Below are positions 1 through 4,880 of a stretch of DNA of 5,248 nt, piece by piece. The stretch comes from Gammaproteobacteria bacterium (lineage in GTDB: Bacteria; Pseudomonadota; Gammaproteobacteria; SZUA-152): the NCBI GenBank assembly GCA_030613605.1, contig JAUWLO010000142.1, forward strand, positions 1-5,248, written 5' to 3'. Under the pieces are notes generated by a model. It searched no databases, was not told the origin of the DNA, and saw only the letters and a list, made by a program, of their open reading frames with translations. The position numbers were made by a program, and so were the translations under genes. The stretch's first letter is position 1. Every line of letters starts with the position of its first letter.

Positions 1-914
1 ATCCGCTGCATGGTTTCTGCCAGCAGTTCCGCGATAGACAACTGCCTTATGCGGTCACATTGTTTTGCCTCTGCACTAAGTGGAATGGTATCGGTAACAA
101 CCAGTTCATCCAGCTCGGAACTGGTAATATTTTCCAGCGCATTACCGGATAACACCGGGTGCGTACAGTAAGCCACAACCTTCGATGCGCCTTTTTCTTT
201 CAGTGCCTTAGCGGCCTGACACAAAGTGCCCGCGGTATCGACCAGATCATCAACCAGCACACAGGAACGCCCTTCCACATCACCGATAATATTCATCACC
301 TTGGCCACATTAGGCTTTGGCCGACGTTTATCGATAATCGCCAAATCGGCATCATCCAGTCGCTTTGCAATGGCGCGTGCACGCACTACACCACCCACAT
401 CGGGGGACACCACCATCAGCCTCGGATACTCCTGGCGCCAGATGTCGCCCAACAAAATGGGCGAGGCATAAATATTGTCCACTGGCTTGTCAAAAAAGCC
501 CTGTATCTGATCTGCGTGCAAGTCGACAGTTAATACTCTATCTGCTCCTGCGCCGGTGACCATATCCGCAACCAGTTTGGCCGTTAGCGGCACACGCGCT
601 GAACGCGGCCGACGATCCTGACGTGAATACCCAAAGTAGGGAATAACCGCCGTGATCCGATAAGCCGATGACCGTCGTACTGCATCGATCATCACCAGCA
701 ATTCCATCAAATTATCGTTAGTGGGTGCACATGTTGGCTGGATAATAAACGCATCGCGACCACGGACATTTTCCATGATCTCAACGCTACATTCACCATC
801 GCTAAATGTTCCCACCGTGGCCTTGCCCAGGGAAATATTAAGATAGCCAGCAACCGACCGAGCCAAATGTGTATTGGCGTTACCGGTAAATACCATCATG
901 CGACTGTCGGACAC
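1..914 (-). CDS. prs: Ribose-phosphate pyrophosphokinase (PRPP synthetase), 3' end cut off by the window
   Basis: Cytosolic enzyme that transfers pyrophosphate from ATP to ribose 5-phosphate, giving PRPP for purine, pyrimidine, histidine, tryptophan and NAD synthesis. The minus strand is open for 304 codons and matches the bacterial class I family throughout: FSDGE near residues 37-41, the ATP-binding loop RQDRRPRS at 98-105, the DLHADQ metal/catalytic histidine at H133, the catalytic DKRR at 195-198 (K196, R198), and the PRPP-binding loop DDLVDTAGT at 222-230. The family is about 315 residues, so only about 12-14 codons are missing past position 1; the last visible residues (ETMQR) align just before the usual C-terminal end. 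The start is GTG at 914, chosen because GAGGGG lies 6 nt upstream; the in-frame ATGs at 899 and 896 lack a ribosome site. It lies downstream of tRNA-Gln on the same strand after a 280-bp structured gap. Confidence 0.97.
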   Translation of the reverse strand, partial: MSDSRMMVFTGNANTHLARSVAGYLNISLGKATVGTFSDGECSVEIMENVRGRDAFIIQPTCAPTNDNLMELLVMIDAVRRSSAYRITAVIPYFGYSRQDRRPRSARVPLTAKLVADMVTGAGADRVLTVDLHADQIQGFFDKPVDNIYASPILLGDIWRQEYPRLMVVSPDVGGVVRARAIAKRLDDADLAIIDKRRPKPNVAKVMNIIGDVEGRSCVLVDDLVDTAGTLCQAAKALKEKGASKVVAYCTHPVLSGNALENITSSELDELVVTDTIPLSAEAKQCDRIRQLSIAELLAETMQR

Positions 915-920
915 GCTACA

Positions 921-926
921 CCCCTC
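921..926 (-). promoter_or_regulatory. Ribosome binding site deciding the GTG start of prs
   Basis: On the minus strand GAGGGG sits 6 nt before GTG at 914-912. It complements the 16S rRNA 3' end well, and it favours the GTG over the two in-frame ATG codons 15 and 18 nt further in, which would be too far from it. Confidence 0.65.
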
Positions 927-966
927 TACTAATTACCAGCGACTAATGTCTGATAACTGATTCTTC

Positions 967-985
967 TGGCTGGGCCGGCAGGATT
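967..985 (-). repeat. 19-bp direct copy of the tRNA-Gln 3' end
   Basis: TGGCTGGGCCGGCAGGATT on the + strand is identical to 1195-1213. On the minus strand it reads as the last 3 nt of the T loop, the 3' strand of the T stem, the 3' strand of the acceptor stem, the discriminator and CCA. Allowing one mismatch the match extends 4 bp past the CCA, to 963 and 1191. The copies are 228 bp apart in the same orientation. Identity stops inside the T loop, so no complete second tRNA is present. Confidence 0.9.
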
Positions 986-1085
986 ACTCGGGCTCCTCGG
1001 CAACTGCTCCTGTGTTGCTCTACCTCCTGCATCCATGCAGTCGCGCCCCTCGCCCTACGGGCCGGCTACGCTTTGCTTCGCCGTT

Positions 1086-1107
1086 CCGATCCGCTTCGCG
1101 AGATCGG
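1086..1107. repeat. Strong hairpin inside the tRNA-derived element
   Basis: CCGATC (1086-1091) pairs with GATCGG (1102-1107), and CGC (1092-1094) with GCG (1098-1100), leaving a TTC loop and one bulged A. It is the most stable simple hairpin in the gap. On neither strand is it followed by a T run, so it does not look like a rho-independent terminator. Confidence 0.6.
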
Positions 1108-1194
1108 TCAAACCTTCAGGTTCTCATCCTGCCACCTGGCCAACAATCGTTTTACTGTTCTCTTAACCAGCGCTAACAACTGTTGTTGAACTTT

Positions 1195-1269
1195 TGGCTG
1201 GGCCGGCAGGATTCGAACCTGCGCATGCTGAGATCAAAACCCAGTGCCTTACCGCTTGGCGACGGCCCA
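1195..1269 (-). tRNA. tRNA-Gln, anticodon TTG
   Basis: A 75-nt tRNA with encoded CCA. The acceptor stem TGGGCCG/CGGCCCA pairs fully, with discriminator G. The D-arm contains CGCCAAGCGGTAAGGC, as in bacterial tRNA-Gln. The anticodon stem CTGGG/CTCAG has one G-T pair, and the loop TTTTGAT places TTG at 1237-1235, reading CAA (and CAG by wobble). The T-arm is GCAGG-TTCGAAT-CCTGC. It starts 33 bp after the ispE stop on the same strand with no clear promoter in the gap, so processing out of a longer ispE transcript is likely. Its 3' 19 nt are duplicated 228 bp further on, before prs. Confidence 0.97.
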
Positions 1270-1302
1270 ATAAAACCTGTCTAACTTAAAACTGTTTCAC
1301 TT

Positions 1303-2181
1303 TCACTCCTGCTTTCTAAAAAGCGGAGACCGGTTACAACCTCGGGCAACAAACACACCCCAGCGTCCTTCAACCTGCGCCGCCACTCCCCTTGCCCGGG
1401 ATTCTTCATCAAAGGCAGCAAAGACACAGGCCCCGGTACCGGTTAATCGCGCCGGGGAAAACCCACTTAACCAGGTGATCGCCTCGTCTATTTCGCGATA
1501 TCGCCCGCGCACCACTGGCTCAAAAACGTTGCTAAATTCTTTACTGGAGGCATCATCACCATGTGCCCCGAGGAAACCGCGTATTTTGATGGGTGCAGCG
1601 TCGCGTGTCAATTGCGGATCATTGAACAAATCTGCTGTAGAAACATTAACTTTGGGCACCAGCACCACAAACCAGGGCTCGGATAATGTGACCGGCTGCA
1701 GATGTTCGCCGATGCCCTCTGCCCAGGCAGCCTGACCACGGACAAACACGGGCACATCGGCCCCCAATTGTAGCCCCAGAGCCGCCAGTGAATCCTCGTC
1801 CAGCTCCAGTGCCCATAGCTGATTCAATGCCACCAGCGTAGTGGCCGCATCGGAACTGCCGCCCCCTAGCCCACCACCCATGGGAAGATGTTTCTGTACC
1901 CGAATATCAGCCCCCAACTCGCAGCCTGTCTCACTTTTCAGCAAATTTGCAGCCCGCACCACCAGATCCTCGGCCTCAGGCACACCCGGAATATCGTTCA
2001 CACGGCAAATCCGTCCATCTTCGCGCAGCTGGAATTGCAACTCATCGCTAAAATCGAGAAACTGGAACACCGTTTGCAATTCATGATAGCCGTCAGGGCG
2101 AACACCCGTAATGTGAAGAAAAAGGTTGAGTTTGGCCGGTGCCAGCCAAATGGGCAATTCTTGCAGGACTGATGTATTCAT
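1303..2181 (-). CDS. ispE: 4-diphosphocytidyl-2-C-methyl-D-erythritol kinase
   Basis: Cytosolic GHMP-family kinase that phosphorylates the 2-hydroxyl of CDP-methylerythritol with ATP, the fourth step of the MEP route to isopentenyl diphosphate. The 292 residues compare with 283 in E. coli. Visible motifs in order: PAKLNLFL at residues 15-22 with the catalytic lysine K17; the glycine-rich ATP loop PMGGGLGGGSSDAA at 100-113; LGADVPVF at 139-146 with the catalytic aspartate D142; and the C-terminal GHMP motif LTGTGACVFA at 246-255. The ATG at 2181 is the natural start; the ribosome site before it is weak (GACGG about 7 nt upstream). It begins 17 bp after the lolB stop and ends 33 bp before tRNA-Gln, so it belongs to the same minus-strand operon. 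Nothing is missing or broken. Confidence 0.97.
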   Translation of the reverse strand: MNTSVLQELPIWLAPAKLNLFLHITGVRPDGYHELQTVFQFLDFSDELQFQLREDGRICRVNDIPGVPEAEDLVVRAANLLKSETGCELGADIRVQKHLPMGGGLGGGSSDAATTLVALNQLWALELDEDSLAALGLQLGADVPVFVRGQAAWAEGIGEHLQPVTLSEPWFVVLVPKVNVSTADLFNDPQLTRDAAPIKIRGFLGAHGDDASSKEFSNVFEPVVRGRYREIDEAITWLSGFSPARLTGTGACVFAAFDEESRARGVAAQVEGRWGVFVARGCNRSPLFRKQE

Positions 2182-2198
2182 AATCTAGCCGTCTAATG

Positions 2199-2831
2199 CT
2201 AAGCGCCTTTTTCGGTATCTCGATCCAGTACCCAGCGGTCAATCACCAGCCGCACATTGAGTTCATGGTTTTCGAGAAAAACTTTCCGCGGCATCATCAC
2301 ACCACCAATGGTGGCATACTCCGGAAAAGTAACCCGCCATTTGCCCTGACGTAAACTGGCCAGTCGGCCATCTAAACGATAACTCAGCACAGATGGAGAC
2401 TCTGGTTGCGGCAAACCGGTCACCCAGTATTGAAACCCGCTTAACGGGAAATTCCACCCCAGTTGCTCAAGCAACAAGGACTCAGCATCGAGCGCCTGAA
2501 ATGTTTTGCCATCAGAAAAACGCATTTCGACGCCGGCATCGCCACTGTCTAACTGGAAGGCACCCTGTCCAAAGGGTGCACTAAACTGAATCCCATAACC
2601 ATCAACACGTTGCTGCCAGTGTAATTCTCCGTTCCAGCCATCGTCTTCCGTGTTGACAACGATACGCCCTGTAAGCGTCCAGTTGGTGATGTTATTGACA
2701 AGCTGGCGATGCTGTTGCCAGGCTTGTATCTGTTCCTGAGAGGGTGGCTTTGGCGGGTGTATTACAGGGGAAGGGGTTGTGGCGCAGGCACCCAGAAAAA
2801 GGGCAACCAGGCAAATTAACGGTCGGGTCAC
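2199..2831 (-). CDS. lolB: Outer-membrane lipoprotein insertion protein LolB
   Basis: Receives lipoproteins from the periplasmic carrier LolA and inserts them in the inner leaflet of the outer membrane; it is itself lipid-anchored. The 210 residues begin with a short signal peptide and lipobox LGAC, acylated cysteine C16, followed by Ala, consistent with outer-membrane sorting. Family features are WQQHRQLVNNITNWTLTGRI (38-57), the β-strand GELHWQQR (68-75), SAPFGQGAFQL (84-94) and the C-terminal LNVRLVIDRWVL. F87 falls where E. coli LolB has the exposed leucine (mature L68) used in membrane insertion; a bulky hydrophobic residue is kept. The start is GTG at 2831, inside the TGA of the upstream TPR gene (GTGA, 4-bp overlap), which suggests translational coupling. 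A long Pro/Gln-rich linker (about 20-38) follows the cysteine. Confidence 0.94.
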   Translation of the reverse strand: MTRPLICLVALFLGACATTPSPVIHPPKPPSQEQIQAWQQHRQLVNNITNWTLTGRIVVNTEDDGWNGELHWQQRVDGYGIQFSAPFGQGAFQLDSGDAGVEMRFSDGKTFQALDAESLLLEQLGWNFPLSGFQYWVTGLPQPESPSVLSYRLDGRLASLRQGKWRVTFPEYATIGGVMMPRKVFLENHELNVRLVIDRWVLDRDTEKGA

Positions 2832-4564
2832 AAACCGAATCGCTTCATTATATCGTTCAATACTTTATGGTTCGGGTTTTCCCGCAACGCCTTTTCCCAC
2901 ACCTCCAGCGCACCCTGTTTGTTACCCATAGACCATAGAACCTCACCAAGGTGTGCGGCAACTTCTGCATCATTGATTAACTCCATGGCACGACGTAAGT
3001 GTTCCACCGCTTTTTCATGATTACCCATGCGGTATTGAACCCAGCCCATGCTATCAATAATGGCAGCATCTTCCGGCTTCACGGCCAGCGCTCGTTCAAT
3101 ATAACCTAGCGCCTCATCAAACCGCTGGGTACGGTCAGCTAGCGTATAACCCAGCGCATTCAATGCCTGCGCATTGCTTGGTTCGCGCTCAATAATAACG
3201 AGCAAATCCTTTTCAGCAACTTCCAGCTCACCCACTTTTTCCGCCATCAAAGCCCGCGAATAACGTAAAGAGGTGTCGTCCGGCATTTCTTCCAGCTTTG
3301 CAGTTAAAAAATCCAGCGCTTCTTTAAATTTACCCGCCTTGCGAAGCAACTCTGCTTCCACCAGATAAATCCTGGCTCGCTCCTGAGCGTTGGATAAACG
3401 AAGTGAGTGCAATAGCTCCTGCGCTTTTTCAAGTTTACCCAACTCCGCCAGCAAACTGGCGGCACGAGTCTGTGCGCCGAGATAAAATTCGCCGTGGCGC
3501 ACAGCAAGAAAATGTTTTAGGGCCAGCGTGAAATTATTCTTTTTCTCGTACAGGCGACCAAGATAAAAATGCGCCCCCAAAGTCCGTGAGCCTAGACTCA
3601 ATACTCGCTTAAGACGCTTTTCTGCCTGGTCATAATCTTTTAGCTGTAGGGCCAACACCCCCGCCGCATAAACCACATCCGGATTTCTGGGTTCAAGCAC
3701 CGCCAGGCGCTCAAACTCCTCGCGTGCCTTTTTGAATTGCTCAACTTCAGTCAAAAGGCGGGCATAACTCAACCCTACGCCAATATCATTTTCCAGCGCA
3801 TCACCGCGCTCATCTTCAAGATAATCAAGAGCAGCCTGTTTATTACCCTGCAAGCTAATAATTCGCGCTCGCAACACAACAGCAGGAGCCCAATGACTTT
3901 TCAAGTCCAGAGCATGATCAACAGAGTCCAACGCCAGCTTCAGTTTGACCTGGTGCATAACCAGCTGTGCATGAGCTAACCAGGCGTGGGGCAGACTCTT
4001 ATTTTTTGCCAGCAATTTGTCCATAACAGACAATGCCGCAATATTGTTTTTATCGCGTGACAACTGGGCCGATATTTCCGAAAAACCACGATCTGGTTTA
4101 TTCGCGGAGAGCGCAATAAATTTATCGTAGTGCTGCTCTGCCTCTGGCGCCCGACCAAAAGCCAACAACAATGGTGCCAGTGTTCTTCGGGCTTCGGGGT
4201 TTTCAGGCTCCAGTTTTACCCACAGCTCTGCAGCTTCCAATGCTTCACTCAGGGACTGGGTAAATATAGAAATACGAGCCGCTCTTGCTGCGATCTCCGG
4301 TTCCTGTGAATCTTTTGCTGCAGCCAGATAATTGGCAACAGCGACGTCCAGCTGCCCCCGCTGACCGGCCAGCTCCGCCACCAGCAACTGATATAAAACC
4401 TGCGGTGGAAAATCAGCAGCGGGAAGCTTTTCTTTTTCGGTTTTTGAAGCAACGTGTGATTTAACAGCATCAGCCGTAGAATCAGTTTCAGGCGAAACTG
4501 CACAGCCTCCAAGCGACAGCACGGCAAGACCAGCAAAAAGATAAGAAAACCTCAGCATATGCAC
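2828..4564 (-). CDS. lbcA: TPR-repeat outer-membrane lipoprotein, probable LbcA (partner of protease CtpA)
   Basis: Predicted outer-membrane lipoprotein of 578 residues. A signal peptide with lipobox LGGC (C21, then Ala-Val) is followed by a low-complexity, charged linker to about residue 50, then helical tetratricopeptide repeats to the C-terminus. The clearest repeats are about 466-500 (LGYTLADR...ALAVKPE), 502-533 (MGWVQYRMGNHEKAVEHLRRAM) and 534-567 (LGEVLWSMGNKQGALEVWEKAL); others occur near 53-86, 298-325 and 330-356. TPR arrays bind proteins and have no catalysis. The place between hemA and lolB, the size and the architecture match PA4667 of Pseudomonas aeruginosa, known as LbcA, which holds substrates such as cell-wall hydrolases for the periplasmic protease CtpA. 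The function is inferred from synteny; ctpA is not in this window. The start may be GTG 4564 (AAAGGG 6 nt upstream) or ATG 4558 two codons in; the ribosome-site spacing favours GTG. Confidence 0.88.
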   Translation of the reverse strand: MHMLRFSYLFAGLAVLSLGGCAVSPETDSTADAVKSHVASKTEKEKLPAADFPPQVLYQLLVAELAGQRGQLDVAVANYLAAAKDSQEPEIAARAARISIFTQSLSEALEAAELWVKLEPENPEARRTLAPLLLAFGRAPEAEQHYDKFIALSANKPDRGFSEISAQLSRDKNNIAALSVMDKLLAKNKSLPHAWLAHAQLVMHQVKLKLALDSVDHALDLKSHWAPAVVLRARIISLQGNKQAALDYLEDERGDALENDIGVGLSYARLLTEVEQFKKAREEFERLAVLEPRNPDVVYAAGVLALQLKDYDQAEKRLKRVLSLGSRTLGAHFYLGRLYEKKNNFTLALKHFLAVRHGEFYLGAQTRAASLLAELGKLEKAQELLHSLRLSNAQERARIYLVEAELLRKAGKFKEALDFLTAKLEEMPDDTSLRYSRALMAEKVGELEVAEKDLLVIIEREPSNAQALNALGYTLADRTQRFDEALGYIERALAVKPEDAAIIDSMGWVQYRMGNHEKAVEHLRRAMELINDAEVAAHLGEVLWSMGNKQGALEVWEKALRENPNHKVLNDIMKRFGL

Positions 4565-4569
4565 TTCAC

Positions 4570-4577
4570 ACCCTTTA
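4570..4577 (-). promoter_or_regulatory. Ribosome binding site for the TPR lipoprotein gene
   Basis: On the minus strand TTAAAGGG ends 6 nt before GTG at 4564 and 12 nt before the alternative ATG at 4558. The spacing fits the GTG better; a weak GAAG 5 nt before the ATG leaves the choice open. Confidence 0.5.
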
Positions 4578-4583
4578 ACTCAC

Positions 4584-4613
4584 ATTATTTCAAAAAGTAA
4601 CCAACCGCATCAA
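4584..4613 (-). promoter_or_regulatory. Candidate sigma70 promoter for the lbcA-lolB-ispE transcript
   Basis: On the minus strand TTGATG (4613-4608; 4 of 6 to consensus) is followed after 18 bp by AATAAT (4589-4584; 5 of 6). Transcription would start near 4577, giving a leader of only about 13 nt that still holds the ribosome site. The region is A+T-rich, so chance matches are easy. A second -10-like TATAAA lies further upstream (around 4662-4667) but has no good -35. Confidence 0.35.
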
Positions 4614-4741
4614 AAAACAAATTATTAAATATCCCCGGCCAAACTGACTATGGCCCTGCTTTTTATACAAAAAATATACTAAAAAGTTCCGCTATTTCTC
4701 TACCATTTAACCCGTTATTCACTTTATGTCGGCCCCGGCAT

Positions 4742-4818
4742 CCTGAATCTAAACCCCCTCACAACAGCGTATTGATGGAATCAGCCGTGAATCAATGAGA
4801 TAGTGACTTGTATTCAGG
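4742..4818. repeat. Nested inverted repeats upstream of hemA
   Basis: An outer pair CCTGAAT/ATTCAGG (7 bp, 4742-4748 and 4812-4818) encloses an inner pair ATTGAT/ATCAAT (6 bp, 4771-4776 and 4791-4796). They could be binding sites for a dimeric regulator or part of a leader structure if hemA transcription starts further upstream. Short repeats of this kind also arise by chance. Confidence 0.35.
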
Positions 4819-4836
4819 CTCCAGTTCGCTCAAAAT
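4808..4836 (+). promoter_or_regulatory. Weak candidate promoter for hemA
   Basis: TTGTAT (4808-4813) followed after 17 bp by CAAAAT (4831-4836) has acceptable spacing but only 3 of 6 and 4 of 6 consensus matches. It would give a leader of roughly 37 nt. No stronger pair was seen closer to the start. The -35 overlaps the right arm of the ATTCAGG inverted repeat. Confidence 0.2.
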
Positions 4837-4880
4837 TTAGCGTTCACATATACCGCCACAACGATGTATCACAGAAACAC

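Larger units (their letters stand above)
967..1142. repeat. Hairpin-rich element bounded by inverted tRNA-Gln 3'-end-like sequences
   Basis: The prs-proximal end (967-985) is an exact copy of the last 19 nt of the neighbouring tRNA-Gln. The tRNA-proximal end (1117-1133, + strand CAGGTTCTCATCCTGCC) is an inverted copy of the tRNA T-arm, 15 of 17 identical, followed by ACCTGGCCA, which resembles the acceptor end. The two ends therefore form an imperfect inverted repeat with a perfect 8-bp core (GGCAGGAT 977-984, ATCCTGCC 1126-1133). Between them are several hairpins: GCAAC/GTTGC (1000-1018), CTGCAT/ATGCAG (1027-1040), GCCC/GGGC (1052-1062), CCGATC/GATCGG with an inner CGC/GCG (1086-1107) and AACC/GGTT (1111-1122). 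This recalls the E. coli tyrT rtT repeats, which also carry 19 bp of a tRNA 3' end, but no sequence relationship is claimed. It could be a non-autonomous repeat, a relic of tRNA-directed integration, or a processed RNA. Confidence 0.6.
915..1194. other. Structured non-coding gap between tRNA-Gln and prs
   Basis: No convincing gene is present. The tRNA-proximal part (1143-1194) is A+T-rich with a weak hairpin AACAA/TTGTT at 1175-1187. The middle (967-1142) is a G+C-rich, hairpin-filled element bounded by tRNA-3'-end-like sequences, described separately. The last part (915-966) is the prs leader. I saw no clear intrinsic terminator or strong sigma70 promoter here, so whether prs is read through from the tRNA or has its own promoter cannot be decided by eye. 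Confidence 0.6.
4565..4880. other. Divergent promoter region between hemA and the TPR lipoprotein gene
   Basis: This 316-bp gap holds no credible ORF. The lbcA side (4565-4700) is A+T-rich, as expected of a promoter. The hemA side has repeated GAATC motifs at 4745, 4778 and 4789 and two nested inverted repeats: CCTGAAT (4742-4748) with ATTCAGG (4812-4818), and ATTGAT (4771-4776) with ATCAAT (4791-4796). A small stem GGCCA/TGGCC (4637-4655) lies between the two sides. Confidence 0.6.

Noticed and set aside
159..559. Plus-strand ORFs of 64-124 codons across the 5' part of the window
   Set aside because: They lie antisense within prs, whose minus-strand reading frame is an unmistakable match to PRPP synthetase.
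929..1036. A 35-codon minus-strand ORF inside the tRNA-derived element (MDAGGRATQEQ...), with GAGGGG about 9 nt upstream of its ATG
   Set aside because: It runs through the hairpins and the tRNA-end copy, so its sequence is fixed by the element and not by a protein. It has no recognisable domain. E. coli rtT also contains a small ORF, so it was noted but not annotated.
1175..1187. AACAA/TTGTT hairpin just after tRNA-Gln as a terminator
   Set aside because: Short A+T stem without a following T run; unlikely to stop transcription.
967..1213. A second, degenerate tRNA gene or a live integrated island between the 19-bp repeats
   Set aside because: Identity ends in the T loop, no D-arm or anticodon arm is present, and the 209 bp between the copies hold no integrase or other gene.
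1475..2172. Plus-strand ORFs opposite ispE
   Set aside because: Shadow frames of a fully conserved ispE; no own ribosome sites or recognisable domains.
4249..4536. A 95-codon minus-strand ORF in another frame of the TPR lipoprotein gene
   Set aside because: Overlaps the TPR gene on the same strand in another frame; no recognisable protein features.
4637..4665. Stem GGCCA/TGGCC followed by CTGCTTTTT, resembling a rho-independent terminator on the + strand
   Set aside because: The stem is only 5 bp with a 9-nt loop, the T run is displaced, and no + strand gene lies upstream to terminate.
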